From Mucilaginibacter sp. UR6-11 (GTDB lineage: Bacteria; Bacteroidota; Bacteroidia; Sphingobacteriales; Sphingobacteriaceae): DNA of 64,000 bases. The stretch's first letter is position 1, and every line of letters starts with the position of its first letter. The position numbers and the translations under genes are program-made. Of the stretch, positions 1-8,407 are shown piece by piece. The stretch covers positions 248,001 through 312,000 of the forward strand of contig NZ_JAJIWO010000001.1 in the NCBI RefSeq assembly GCF_020880695.1. Direction: 5' to 3'. The notes beneath the pieces are model-generated. The model did not search any database. It was not told where the DNA came from and was given only the letters and a program-made list of their open reading frames with translations.

Positions 1-1
1 C

Positions 2-730
2 GAGGGCGACCAGGCGGCATTAGAACGGCTGACCACGGCCAACCTAAGATTCGTCGTTTCGGTGGCCAAACAATACCAGAGTTCAGGGATGACACTGGGC
101 GATCTGATCAACGAAGGCAATGTCGGGCTGGTTAAAGCGGCGAAACGCTTCGATGAAACCAAGGGTTTCAAATTTATATCCTACGCGGTATGGTGGATCC
201 GGCAATCCATCCTTTCGGCTATTAATGAGCAATCCCGGATGATCCGGCTGCCCTTGAACAAAGTTGGGGATCTCTCCAAAATTGCCAAAGCAGCATCACA
301 GTTAGAACAAAAGTACGAAAGGCAGCCGACGCCGGAAGAGTTAGCAGAAACTTTGGAAATTACTGCTGACAAGGTTAGCGATGTCCTAAGCCATTCAGGC
401 CGGCATATTTCCTATGATTCTCCATTTTCCAGCGAAGAGGATAATACCTTACTGGATGTGCTGCAAAGTTCGGAACCGGGAACAGATAAAGGACTGATGA
501 CCGAATCTTTATCTACCGAGGTTGCGGAAAGCCTGCGGGTACTTGGCGAAAAGGAAAGAGATGTATTAACCCTGTTTTTCGGTCTCAGTGATGGGCAGGC
601 GCATAGTTTGGAAGAGATCGGCGATAAATATGACCTTACCCGTGAACGGGTCAGGCAGATCAAAGACAAAGCGTTGGCCAGGCTTCGCGCCAGTTCCCAC
701 ACCTGGGTGTTAAAGGGCTATTTAGATTAG
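2..730 (+). CDS. RpoD-like sigma-70 factor (5' truncated by window)
   Basis: A primary-type (group 1/2) RNA polymerase sigma factor that directs core polymerase to promoters. The frame is open from base 2, so the gene begins before the window; 242 codons are visible. Region 2 is evident from '[17 protein letters not shown]', the '[10 protein letters not shown]' core-binding segment and the '[15 protein letters not shown]' -10 recognition/melting helix. Region 3 follows (RLPLNKV onward) and region 4 ends the protein, with '[18 protein letters not shown]' as the -35 recognition helix-turn-helix. Region 4 differs slightly from the usual housekeeping Bacteroidota sequence ([16 protein letters not shown]) and the C-terminus carries about a dozen extra residues, so this may be a paralogue rather than the sole rpoD. 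A GTG at 62 is an internal codon, not the start. Confidence 0.9.
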   Translation, partial: EGDQAALERLTTANLRFVVSVAKQYQSSGMTLGDLINEGNVGLVKAAKRFDETKGFKFISYAVWWIRQSILSAINEQSRMIRLPLNKVGDLSKIAKAASQLEQKYERQPTPEELAETLEITADKVSDVLSHSGRHISYDSPFSSEEDNTLLDVLQSSEPGTDKGLMTESLSTEVAESLRVLGEKERDVLTLFFGLSDGQAHSLEEIGDKYDLTRERVRQIKDKALARLRASSHTWVLKGYLD

Positions 731-837
731 GGCAGTTTATAATACCAATCTGTCTCTTTTTCGCTCAGCGGCCACAGTTTCCAGCCGTCAAAGCGCTCGT
801 CATAAAAAAACTTTTTTAAATCCAGCGACGTATTAGC
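727..837 (-). pseudogene. Possible C-terminal remnant of an unidentified gene
   Basis: Reading the minus strand from about 837 down to a TAA at 727-729 gives roughly 36 codons with a protein-like composition (LDLKKFFYDERFDGWKLW, then [14 protein letters not shown]). An in-frame stop lies directly upstream and there is no start codon. The aromatic, charged composition is unlike random non-coding DNA, so it may be the tail of a decayed gene. The family is not recognised, and chance cannot be excluded. The stop overlaps the end of the sigma-factor gene. Confidence 0.3.
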
Positions 838-1403
838 TTACTGCCGGACCTAAAGTATAGTGACGTAACTTGTAGTATTACCCTTAGTTGACCGACTTTT
901 TTTTTGCTCAAAATAATGTAAATAAAGACAGTCCCGATTAAGTTAAATTGAACTAGTATTCGGTTGTTGTTATCGATTAATCAATGTCTGTTACACATAT
1001 GTGGGCACACAAAGTCAAATGCGCCAAATAACATGCTAAAATGGAAAGGTATGCAAAGATTGAACTAGGGCTGAGGAATGTGCGTTTTGCGACTAACGAC
1101 CTATAATCGGAAAAATAGACAATTATCGTATTGCTCTCACCTAAATAACGGAGGGTTTCATTTACCGCTCTCCGCTATTTATATTAATTACTACGCTAAA
1201 TTGCTGATAGTCTCTACTCTAACCTAATCCATCATTACGAAAAACAACGAATCACAAACTATTAAAACAAAGAACTCACCAAAAAAGAAGTTAATATTGG
1301 CTTTTCAGCTACCTATAAGCCGCGGTATTTCTGCGCATATTGCCAGACTTCTAATTTGTCTACACGGCCGCCCGGCTTAAAAGCAGAATACAGGTAACAC
1401 TCT
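838..1403. other. Intergenic spacer with one hairpin
   Basis: AT-rich spacer between the sigma factor and the convergent MarR gene, with no convincing coding region. A T-run near 897-904 lacks a stem in front of it. One imperfect hairpin is visible: the 11-nt arms 1143-1153 (AAATAACGGAG) and 1170-1180 (CTCCGCTATTT) pair with one mismatch around a 16-nt loop. It has no T-tract of the usual kind, so terminator function is uncertain. Confidence 0.4.
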
Positions 1404-2018
1404 TTAAACATCATTTAACGTAGGTTGGAATTTTTTCAATTTATTCCACTTTTTGGCGATCCTGTCCAGCAGCGGCCCAAGTTGTTCCAGGCAGACCAGC
1501 ATTGCACTTTCCGGCATGTCACCGTAAAGATCACTGTATACAGTATCCAGCGCCTTATGGCCATCTACCACTACCTTTTTACCTTTGGCAGTTATCGTCA
1601 CCAGGCGAGACCTTTTGTCCAGCTCATCCGTTCTTTCGTCCAGTAAACCCTTTTTAACCAGCCGGTCTATCATTAAGATACCCGAAGATATTTCGATAAA
1701 ATGCATGTAGATCAGATCCTTTTTTCGGATAGGTTCCGTTTTTTGTACCGTTAAGAGAAACAGGAACTCATCAAAACTTGTCAACCCCATCGGTTTCATT
1801 TCAGTCATGGTAAAGAACATCCAAAGGCGCGAAAGACGGTTGATCACCTTGGTCAGCGCGTACCGGCAAGCGTAATCGGGACCACTGTCCTCGGTGTCCG
1901 GTATCACCGGAACCTGCTGTTTTTTCAAATAGTCCTTACAGAAATCCGCTATAGATCCCGCCGGGTTCTGCTCTTCGAAACCCACCCATTCCTGCATGAT
2001 CGCTAACGTCTTATTCAT
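1404..2018 (-). CDS. MarR family winged-helix transcriptional regulator
   Basis: A 204-residue predicted DNA-binding regulator. MarR proteins are dimeric winged-helix repressors that usually respond to phenolic compounds or oxidants. The central part (about residues 80-150) has the expected pattern: helices around 'FDEFLFLLTVQKTEP', a recognition segment 'KKDLIYMHFIEISSGILMIDRLVKKGLL', then a charged wing 'DKRSRLVTITAKGKKVV'. The N-terminal ~50 residues exceed the family average and may contribute to dimerisation. The gene is monocistronic. Its AT-rich upstream region (2030-2115) repeats the word CATTTAT/ATAAATG several times, which could be an operator. Ligand and targets cannot be read from the sequence. 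Confidence 0.85.
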   Translation of the reverse strand: MNKTLAIMQEWVGFEEQNPAGSIADFCKDYLKKQQVPVIPDTEDSGPDYACRYALTKVINRLSRLWMFFTMTEMKPMGLTSFDEFLFLLTVQKTEPIRKKDLIYMHFIEISSGILMIDRLVKKGLLDERTDELDKRSRLVTITAKGKKVVVDGHKALDTVYSDLYGDMPESAMLVCLEQLGPLLDRIAKKWNKLKKFQPTLNDV

Positions 2019-2200
2019 ATTGACCTATTAATGGGGTAAAATTAAATAAATAAAATATAAATGCACTATATGAAACATAAATGTTTTATTTTTATCTAAA
2101 TAAAACACAAATGGATTAATCATGGAAATGAAAGTAGCCAGTTTGGTCTCAGAAACGGTGTATTCAGAAGGATTGAGAAGGATTACTAAAAAATAAAAAG

Positions 2201-2225
2201 CCCTGTAAATCAACGACTTACAGGG
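2201..2225 (-). terminator. Rho-independent terminator, minus strand
   Basis: CCCTGTAA (2201-2208) pairs perfectly with TTACAGGG (2218-2225) around a 9-nt loop. On the minus strand it is followed by CTTTTTATTTTTT. It would end transcription coming from the OYE-reductase operon on that strand, about 390 bases after the reductase stop codon. Confidence 0.7.
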
Positions 2226-2252
2226 TTATAAAATCAGCTAAATGGCTAATTT

Positions 2253-2440
2253 GTGCGCCCACCTGGCTTGGTAGGCTATCTCTATATCGTATTGATTTTC
2301 AATTACTTACAATGAACATCATCACGCCGGTTGGGCGTTTTACTCGTTCACCGTGTTCGCTTATCCAAATATACCAAAAAAACGGGAATGTCAACAGGAA
2401 AATAAAATTGGGTCCCAGGTTCGAGCCCGACCAGGAGCAT
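2253..2440. other. tRNA 3'-end-like fragments in spacer (possible integration scars)
   Basis: The 2019-2617 spacer has no credible gene. Two short stretches resemble tRNA 3' ends. On the minus strand, 2253-2270 reads like an acceptor tail (GGGCGCAC). On the plus strand, about 2410-2438 contains a T-arm-like GGTTCGAGCCC followed by an acceptor-like segment. In the second, only the innermost T-stem pairs are complementary (CCAGG against CCGAC), so neither is an intact tRNA. Integrative elements often target tRNA 3' ends, so these may be old attachment sites; this is inference from short matches. Confidence 0.25.
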
Positions 2441-2617
2441 CATTCATGCAAATGATTATTATTCTATAAATATTCTCTTTTTAGATAGTAAAAATTGTCT
2501 TGATTCTTCTGAAAATCGACAATGTAGATTGGTCAATTTCGAACCCCAATAAAATTTTTCTGGGTGCAAGGATATCCTTAACAAATCTGAAACTTAACTG
2601 ATACTACCGAAAAAACA

Positions 2618-3688
2618 TCAGTTAAATAAAACCGGGTAATCGGTATATCCTTTTGCGCCTGGTGTATACAAAGTGGTGAAATCAGGTGTGTTCAATTCTG
2701 CACCATTGATGATGCGTTGCTCCAGGTCCGGATTTGCCAAAAACGCCCTGCCAAAAGCAACAAGGTCCGCATCTCCTTTATTTAATTCAGCTTCGGCTTT
2801 CTCGGCAGTAAAGGTGTTACAATAAATAATTGTTCCCTCAAATTCGGTCCGGATCGCTGCTAAGGTTTGTGCAGGCACCTGCGGATTAATACTGATGTGT
2901 ATAAAAGCAAGCCCGATGCGGTTAAACTCCCGGCTCAAATGAATGTAAGTTTCCTCCGTAGCATCGGCATCATAAGCCTGCAGATCACCAAGAGTGGAAT
3001 TAGGTGATATCCTGACACCAACTTTTTCTTTGCCGATAGCGTCTGCTACCTGTTGAGCTATTTCCAGTGCAAACCTGCTTCTGTTTTCGATACTGCCGCC
3101 ATATTCATCCTTACGGTCGTTCACATTGGGATTCAGGAACTGCTCGATAAGGTAGCCGTTTGCCGCGTGTAATTCCACACCATCAAAGCCGGCGGCCATC
3201 GCGTTCTTCGCGGCTATCACATAGCCGCTGATAACCTCTTGTACACCCTCGGTAGATAAGGCTAACGGAGTGGGGTAATCCTGCATACCCATCGTATCCG
3301 TTTGCATTTGCCCTGCCGCGGCTATCGCGGAAGCACCTACCACCTGAACACCCTCCGGTAGGTTCGCCTGGTGGCCGATACGGCCGGTATGCATTAGTTG
3401 CAAAAATATTTTGGTATCGTTTTGATGTACGGCGGCTGTTGTTAATTTCCAGCCTTCAATTTGTTCAGCTGAAAATATACCTGGAATACGGGCATAACCC
3501 AATGCCTCCGGGGCGGGTGCAGTACCTTCGGTAATAATTAAACCAGCTCCCTTGCGCTGGCCGTAGTATTCCGCCATCAGCGCGTTGGGTACATTGCCGA
3601 TAGCACGGCTGCGGGTCATGGGGGCCATTACTAAATGATTCTTCAAATTCAGAGATTTGCTATTGTAGGGCATCAGTAACTTTTTCAT
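2618..3688 (-). CDS. Old Yellow Enzyme family alkene reductase (NADH:flavin oxidoreductase)
   Basis: A 356-residue cytosolic FMN enzyme expected to reduce activated C=C bonds of enals, enones, maleimides or nitro-esters with NAD(P)H, a detoxification role. It is a full-length (beta/alpha)8 OYE barrel. The N-terminal FMN segment reads 'LVMAPMTRSRA', the substrate-binding His/Asn pair sits in 'ELHAANGYLIEQFL', and it is followed by 'NDRKDEYGGSIENRSRFALE', a hallmark of the class. The C-terminal phosphate-binding part is 'DLVAFGRAFLANPDLEQR'. It is the last gene of a likely HxlR-AraC-reductase transcription unit, 86 bases after the AraC gene, and is probably induced by electrophiles through those regulators. 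Confidence 0.93.
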   Translation of the reverse strand: MKKLLMPYNSKSLNLKNHLVMAPMTRSRAIGNVPNALMAEYYGQRKGAGLIITEGTAPAPEALGYARIPGIFSAEQIEGWKLTTAAVHQNDTKIFLQLMHTGRIGHQANLPEGVQVVGASAIAAAGQMQTDTMGMQDYPTPLALSTEGVQEVISGYVIAAKNAMAAGFDGVELHAANGYLIEQFLNPNVNDRKDEYGGSIENRSRFALEIAQQVADAIGKEKVGVRISPNSTLGDLQAYDADATEETYIHLSREFNRIGLAFIHISINPQVPAQTLAAIRTEFEGTIIYCNTFTAEKAEAELNKGDADLVAFGRAFLANPDLEQRIINGAELNTPDFTTLYTPGAKGYTDYPVLFN

Positions 3689-3774
3689 ATCGTTTATTTT
3701 TATGTTTTAAATGATATGTCAAAGGTCGCCAGGTTGCCCAGTTTAAAATAGCCTGGCCCGCCCGAAAAATAGTC

Positions 3775-4758
3775 CTATCCGCCTGCTGCGTACTTTTTAG
3801 GCTTTTGCTGGTGGTGCCGCTCAAATAAGCGGGTAAAGTGACTTAGATTACTAAAGCCTAACTGGTAGCCCGCTTCACTTACGGAGTAGTTTTTATGTTT
3901 GAGCAGGTAGGCCGCTTCCTCCATGCGGGCCGTTTGGTAATAATTATAAATGCTGTCGCCGAATACCTGCCGGAACAGGTCTTTCATTTTGGTTTCGCTC
4001 ATGCCGCCTAATTTAGCCAGGTCAGGCAGGCTGGGTGGCTGACTGAGATCGCTGAGTATGGCTTTGCGGATAATGGACAGCTTTTCCGCATCAGCTTTAT
4101 TAACAGGGCTATGCCCGGTAGACCGGCGGTTATGTAATTTAGTAAAAACATCGTAGAGCAGCGTTGCCGCCTTAAGCCGATAGTAAAATCCGGCTAAACC
4201 GTTAGCCGACTGTGGCTCTGATAGCTGTTTGAGGGTCATTTGTGTTTCGGTCCCCATACTTTCATAAAAAAGAAAGGATCCTTTGGGGTTGACAATGGCA
4301 TTAATCAATTCGTCAGGCTGCCTAAGTTCCAGCAACGTTTTCAGGCGGGAAATACTGATCCCGAGCACGGTGTAATAAATCTCCGAATTAGCGGGAAAAG
4401 TAACTACTGAATCCAGGTTATTGGATGCAATTTGTATCGCCATATCGTTATAACGACTAAAATTCCGTTGTTCCTCGTCATCCGTAACCATGCTTACCGG
4501 CTCTTCATTGTTATAGAACATGACACTGATGAAGCTTGCCGGTTCTGATGAACCTATCCGTTTTAAGATCAGTTCCTGGTTGAGCCGGTACCGGTGGATC
4601 AGCAAGCGGAAGTCATCATTCAGGTCAACCCGGCGCACAAACCCCTCGCCGAGTGATGATGGGATTTGTAGCTCGTTGTTAACCACAGGCACTTTTAAGG
4701 CTTCCGCAAAAGTTGTTAAGAAATTAAACTGCGGCTGGGTAACGAATTCTATTAACAT
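3775..4758 (-). CDS. AraC family transcriptional regulator
   Basis: A 327-residue regulator with a C-terminal pair of helix-turn-helix motifs (about residues 240-325). The first is 'LPDLAKLGGMSETKMKDLFRQVFG' and the second 'SVSEAGYQLGFSNLSHFTRLFE', followed by the usual basic tail. The N-terminal ~220 residues are a sensor/dimerisation region with no clear cupin motif; the ligand is unknown. It lies 12 bases downstream of the HxlR gene and upstream of the OYE reductase on the same strand, so it most likely controls that reductase or the divergent DoxX gene. Confidence 0.88.
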   Translation of the reverse strand: MLIEFVTQPQFNFLTTFAEALKVPVVNNELQIPSSLGEGFVRRVDLNDDFRLLIHRYRLNQELILKRIGSSEPASFISVMFYNNEEPVSMVTDDEEQRNFSRYNDMAIQIASNNLDSVVTFPANSEIYYTVLGISISRLKTLLELRQPDELINAIVNPKGSFLFYESMGTETQMTLKQLSEPQSANGLAGFYYRLKAATLLYDVFTKLHNRRSTGHSPVNKADAEKLSIIRKAILSDLSQPPSLPDLAKLGGMSETKMKDLFRQVFGDSIYNYYQTARMEEAAYLLKHKNYSVSEAGYQLGFSNLSHFTRLFERHHQQKPKKYAAGG

Positions 4759-4770
4759 GGATGATACAGT

Positions 4771-5157
4771 TTACTTAGCGCTCATTTGCTTTACAATTCT
4801 CTCCCGGTGCTTGATGCCCCAGGCCGACATTTCATTAATAATAGGCTGGAGCGAATGACCGTATTCGGTTAATTCATATTCGACCGTAATAGGCTTAGTA
4901 TCCAGCACCGTTCGAGTAACTAATCCATTTAACTCCAGTTGCTGCAATTCCTTGGACAACATTTTTGCTGCGATCCCGTCAATATTTGCTTTAAGCTCCA
5001 TAAATCGTTGTTTGCCGAAACCAAGGGAACCTATAATCCGGATCTTCCACTTTCCGGACAAAACGTCCATGGTATCGTTAATGGCCATATGGTGGGCGGT
5101 ACAACGTACAGAATCAAGGTCGATTTTTTCTTTCATATGCAATGGTAGTTTCTTCAT
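4771..5157 (-). CDS. HxlR family winged-helix transcriptional regulator
   Basis: A 128-residue regulator of standard HxlR size. The conserved core is clear: a Cys near residue 19 (VRCTAHHMA), 'DVLSGKWKIRIIGSLGFGKQRF', 'ELKANIDGIAAKMLSKELQQLE', and the wing 'PITVEYELTEYGHSLQPII'. The single conserved Cys suggests thiol or electrophile sensing, as in YodB/HypR relatives. It is the first gene of the minus-strand unit with the AraC and OYE genes and divergent from DoxX, an arrangement typical of HxlR autoregulation. Confidence 0.9.
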   Translation of the reverse strand: MKKLPLHMKEKIDLDSVRCTAHHMAINDTMDVLSGKWKIRIIGSLGFGKQRFMELKANIDGIAAKMLSKELQQLELNGLVTRTVLDTKPITVEYELTEYGHSLQPIINEMSAWGIKHRERIVKQMSAK

Positions 5158-5187
5158 GGAAATCGGTTTCCACGAGTAAACCCATTA

Positions 5188-5217
5188 CAAAAATAAACCA
5201 AAGTCAGCATAGATTTG
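5188..5217. promoter_or_regulatory. Divergent promoters of the HxlR and DoxX genes
   Basis: Two Bacteroidota -7 boxes (TAnnTTTG) point away from each other. On the minus strand TATTTTTG (complement of 5188-5195) is 31 bases before the HxlR start. On the plus strand TAGATTTG (5210-5217) is 21 bases before the DoxX ATG at 5239. No convincing -33 TTG was found for either, which fits regulator-dependent promoters. Confidence 0.5.
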
Positions 5218-5238
5218 CCTTTGATAAAAACAAGAATC

Positions 5239-5613
5239 ATGAAAGCAATAAAAATCACCTATTGGATCACTACCGGACTTATTGTTCTGGGCATGCTGGC
5301 CAATGCATATAACTATTTCTTTAATCCTACCCTGAAAGTAGCCTTCGACCATTTAGGATTTCCCGACTGGTTCCGTGTCGAATTGGGAATTGCCAAGTTG
5401 CTTGGCGCATTTGCAATAGCTATTCCTGCGGTTCCCGTGCGGGTTAAGGAATGGGCATATTTTGGATTTTCTCTCAGTTTCTCATCCGCGATCATCGCCC
5501 ATTATAACGCAGGTGACTCTGTATTTAATATTGTAGCACCACTTATTATGCTTTTGATTTTAGTAGTATCCTACTTCAGTTACCACAAAGTGGTACGGCA
5601 AAAAATAGCGTGA
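5239..5613 (+). CDS. DoxX-like membrane protein
   Basis: A 124-residue integral membrane protein with four hydrophobic segments, matching the DoxX-like family. It starts 'MKAIKITYWITTGLIVLGML' and includes 'LGIAKLLGAFAIAIPAVPVRVKEWAYFGFSLSF', the typical segment pair around helices 2-3. Members are small inner-membrane proteins linked loosely to redox or thiol stress; the reaction is not established. The ATG at 5239 was preferred over the upstream frame start at 5215 because it opens directly with the first membrane helix and leaves room for the -7 box at 5210-5217. It is divergent from the HxlR regulator, which probably controls it. Confidence 0.82.
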   Translation: MKAIKITYWITTGLIVLGMLANAYNYFFNPTLKVAFDHLGFPDWFRVELGIAKLLGAFAIAIPAVPVRVKEWAYFGFSLSFSSAIIAHYNAGDSVFNIVAPLIMLLILVVSYFSYHKVVRQKIA

Positions 5614-5858
5614 TTTTTTTTAAAATCTTGCATCATGATCAAATGGGTGCGATTGGTCTGACAATGATTTTGCCGATATCCACGCTGCCCGGCTGGCTGA
5701 TCGGATAAACAACTGCACCCGATATGCATCAGGCGAAAGAGCAATCTCGGTCATCCCATCTATTTTACACCCGGTTCCATCAGTTTAATCCTTGATTTAA
5801 CTACAAGGTTCAGGGATTTGCTTACATCTGCCCAATTGCATTGAGCGACCTTTGGGTT

Positions 5859-6863
5859 ATGGAATTAAAACAAATTGCATTGGGCAGCCAAGGTTTGGTT
5901 GTCCCGATGATCGGGTTGGGTTGTATGGGCATGACCGGTTTTGAAGAAGGACACATGTACGGACCGGCAGATGAGCAGGAGGCCGTCGCTACGATCCATC
6001 GTTCGCTGGAACTGGGTGGCAACTTCTTGGATACAGCCGACCTGTACGGGCCGCTGAAGAATGAGCAATTGATCGCAAAAGCAATTGGTAATAATCGAAG
6101 CCAGTATATTTTGGCGACCAAGTTTGGCTGGGAAATCAATGATGAGAATAAGGTTACCTGGGCAATCAATGGGAAGAAAGATTACGTAAAGAAAGCTTTG
6201 GAACGGTCACTCAAAAATCTGAACACCGATTATATCGATCTGTATTATTTGCACCGCCTGGATAAAAACACGCAGATAGAGGAAACAGTGGAAGCCATGA
6301 GTGAACTGGTTAAAGAAGGGAAAGTGGGTTATATTGGTTTGTCGGAAGTATCGTCTGATACTGTTAGTCGGGCACACGCTGTACATCCGATAACGGCAGT
6401 ACAAAGCGAATACTCTTTGTTTGAGCGGACGGTGGAAGAACGCGGGGTTTTGGCAACTTTAAATGAGCTGGGCATTGGTTTTGTAGCCTATTCGCCACTG
6501 GGCCGTGGGTTTTTATCGGGACAGATCAAAAGCCTGGATGATCTGCCGGAGAAAGATTTTCGTAAGGCTATTCCGCGTTTTCAAGGCGCACAATTTGACA
6601 AGAATATCGAATTGGTAAAAGCGATTGAAACGATGGCTGAAGAAAAGAACGTGACCGCTTCACAATTGGCTTTGGCCTGGATTATGAGTAAAGGTATTTT
6701 GCCGATTCCGGGTACTAAACGTAGAAAATATCTGGAGCAAAACATCGCGGCAACAACGATCAATTTGACCGGCGCAGATTTGACGCAGTTGGAAAGTATC
6801 GTGCCGCTGGGTACAGATACCGGCGCACCCTATGATGATTTTAGTATGGGCTTAATTGACTAA
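5859..6863 (+). CDS. Aldo/keto reductase
   Basis: A 334-residue NADPH-dependent aldo/keto reductase that would reduce aldehydes or ketones in the cytosol. The AKR tetrad is visible: Asp58 and Tyr63 in 'FLDTADLYGP', Lys88 in 'ATKFGW', and the His in 'YIDLYYLHR' (about residue 129). The nucleotide-binding C-terminal end has 'GILPIPGTKRRKYLEQN'. The ATG at 5859 starts with the family-typical 'MELKQIALGSQGLVV'; an earlier TTG at 5841 adds only six untypical residues. Eight bases after its stop comes an AraC regulator on the same strand, so the two form an operon ended by the hairpin at 7829-7850. Confidence 0.93.
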   Translation: MELKQIALGSQGLVVPMIGLGCMGMTGFEEGHMYGPADEQEAVATIHRSLELGGNFLDTADLYGPLKNEQLIAKAIGNNRSQYILATKFGWEINDENKVTWAINGKKDYVKKALERSLKNLNTDYIDLYYLHRLDKNTQIEETVEAMSELVKEGKVGYIGLSEVSSDTVSRAHAVHPITAVQSEYSLFERTVEERGVLATLNELGIGFVAYSPLGRGFLSGQIKSLDDLPEKDFRKAIPRFQGAQFDKNIELVKAIETMAEEKNVTASQLALAWIMSKGILPIPGTKRRKYLEQNIAATTINLTGADLTQLESIVPLGTDTGAPYDDFSMGLID

Positions 6864-6871
6864 TTTTGTTT

Positions 6872-7759
6872 ATGAACGCCATTAACTCTATATCTGAATT
6901 TCATCGCTTGTTGTCTTTGCCGGAACCACTGCATCCTCTGGTGAGCGTGATCAATCTGGCCGACAGCATCTTTTTGGAAGATGAGGTTTGGAAGGGTTTT
7001 GTCAACCGTTTTTATTGCGTGGCTTTGAAACGGGATGCAAAAGGAAAGATCAAATACGGGCAACAGCATTATGATTATGATAAGGGTGTTTTGAGTTTTA
7101 CCGCACCTAACCAGGTGCAGTATCTCGATCTGCAGAATATGGAGTGCGGCTCGGGCTACCTGCTGATATTCCATCCTGATTTTTTGCTGCAGCATTCTTT
7201 AGCGAGCAGTATAAGCAGCTATGGGTTTTTCTCTTATGCAGTGAATGAAGCGCTGCACTTGTCGGCTGAAGAAGAGGAAGACCTGATCACTATTTTAAAT
7301 AAAATCAATAAGGAATGTGCGCATATCGATAAACATACCCAGGAGATCATTTTAACGCAGATCGAATTGTTGTTAAATTATTCCAACCGTTTTTACGAGC
7401 GTCAATTCATTACGCGCCGGAGTAATAATTCTGCGTTGCTGGTGAAGTTTGAGCAACTGGTTGATGCCTATTTCAACAGCGATGTACAAGGTTTGCTGAC
7501 CGTACAATATATTGCTGATCAAATGAATCTATCGCCAAATTATTTAAGTGATCTGTTACGGGTACATACGGGGCAAAGTACCCAGCAGCATATCCATGAA
7601 AAGTTGATCGGGAAAGCTAAGGAAAGGCTTTCCACGACCAGCCTTTCAATCAGCGAGATTGCCTACGCTTTTGGTTTTGAGCATGCCCAGTCTTTCAGCA
7701 CCTTATTTAAAAAGAAAACCAATCTTTCGCCTTTAGCGTTCCGCGCGGCTTTTAATTGA
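6872..7759 (+). CDS. AraC family transcriptional regulator
   Basis: A 295-residue AraC-type activator. The C-terminal DNA-binding domain contains 'VQYIADQMNLSPNYLSDLLRVHTG' and 'SISEIAYAFGFEHAQSFSTLFKKKTNLSPLAFR'. The N-terminal part is a probable cupin-like effector domain. The ATG at 6872 is chosen over a TTG at 6866 because it follows the reductase stop closely and gives a normal N-terminus. Being co-transcribed with the aldo/keto reductase, it probably regulates that operon. Confidence 0.9.
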   Translation: MNAINSISEFHRLLSLPEPLHPLVSVINLADSIFLEDEVWKGFVNRFYCVALKRDAKGKIKYGQQHYDYDKGVLSFTAPNQVQYLDLQNMECGSGYLLIFHPDFLLQHSLASSISSYGFFSYAVNEALHLSAEEEEDLITILNKINKECAHIDKHTQEIILTQIELLLNYSNRFYERQFITRRSNNSALLVKFEQLVDAYFNSDVQGLLTVQYIADQMNLSPNYLSDLLRVHTGQSTQQHIHEKLIGKAKERLSTTSLSISEIAYAFGFEHAQSFSTLFKKKTNLSPLAFRAAFN

Positions 7760-7828
7760 CAATTATTATGAATCTCCAATTTCATGAAAAATCATCAGAA
7801 AATTTCAGCTTTTCGCCACACCTGATGG

Positions 7829-7850
7829 CCTCTCAGAGAAATCTGAGAGG
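7829..7850 (+). terminator. Rho-independent terminator
   Basis: CCTCTCAGA (7829-7837) pairs perfectly with TCTGAGAGG (7842-7850) around a GAAA tetraloop, followed by CTTTTCCTTTTT. It ends the aldo/keto reductase-AraC operon and lies between two converging genes. Confidence 0.85.
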
Positions 7851-7945
7851 CTTTTCCTTTTTACTGATCGCTTCACCCGGCTTGAACGCGGATATCAATT
7901 CATGGTTCTGGCAATAGCTTATCATACTGTTAGTATAACTGATCG

Positions 7946-8311
7946 CTAATAAAAAAACGTCTCGGTGATGATCTTATCGTCTTTTACACCAAAGACCGCG
8001 ATTTCTGCCAGTTGTACCCGCTGTCCGTTTTTCAGGGTCATATCTCTGCCCATGGACAGGCTGAAATAATCGCCTCCAACAACTGGTTCGCTGCTGAAAA
8101 AGCTGTGTACTTCTGCTATCGTTTCCTGCCTGGCTTTCGATTTGGCTAAAACCGCTGCGATACCCTTAGTTACGGTAGGCACACCCATGGCCAGGGCATG
8201 TTCCGGTTCGGTACAAACAATGTCGGCGCTGTATAACTGCTGATAGATTTCCGGTACCTGCCTTGCTTTAAAAAGCTCGTAATAACGATCTGCTAATTCC
8301 TGTGTTGTCAT
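7946..8311 (-). CDS. NTF2/SnoaL-like family protein
   Basis: A 121-residue single-domain protein of the NTF2 superfamily (SnoaL-like). It opens with the typical 'TTQELADRYYELFKARQ' helix and 'YSADIVCTEPE' strand and ends 'GVKDDKIITETFFY'. Such proteins are small cone-shaped dimers that act as isomerases, hydrolases or ligand binders; the substrate cannot be predicted. It is divergent from a cupin-AraC gene, with an operator-like palindrome between them. Confidence 0.8.
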   Translation of the reverse strand: MTTQELADRYYELFKARQVPEIYQQLYSADIVCTEPEHALAMGVPTVTKGIAAVLAKSKARQETIAEVHSFFSSEPVVGGDYFSLSMGRDMTLKNGQRVQLAEIAVFGVKDDKIITETFFY

Positions 8312-8331
8312 TTTCTTTATAATTTATCATA

Positions 8332-8384
8332 CAAAAGTAGCGTGCTACTTAATACTAAAAGCATTAAAAAGTATTGTATATTTG
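8332..8384. promoter_or_regulatory. Divergent promoter with a palindromic operator
   Basis: A 16-nt near-perfect palindrome, AAGTAGCGTGCTACTT (8335-8350), has 7-nt arms and a GT centre. It overlaps a minus-strand -7 box TACTTTTG (complement of 8332-8339) placed 20 bases before the NTF2-like gene. A plus-strand -7 box TATATTTG (8377-8384) lies 23 bases before the AraC start at 8408. A protein bound to the palindrome would occlude the minus promoter and could act on the plus promoter. Confidence 0.6.
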
Positions 8385-8407
8385 CTCAATCGTATCAAAT
8401 TATTAGA

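Noticed and set aside
890..910. T-run as a terminator of the sigma-factor gene
   Set aside because: No stem of useful length precedes it.
2028..2213. Minus-strand frame of 61 codons upstream of MarR
   Set aside because: AT-rich promoter-like DNA with a hydrophobic chance peptide and a terminator hairpin at its start.
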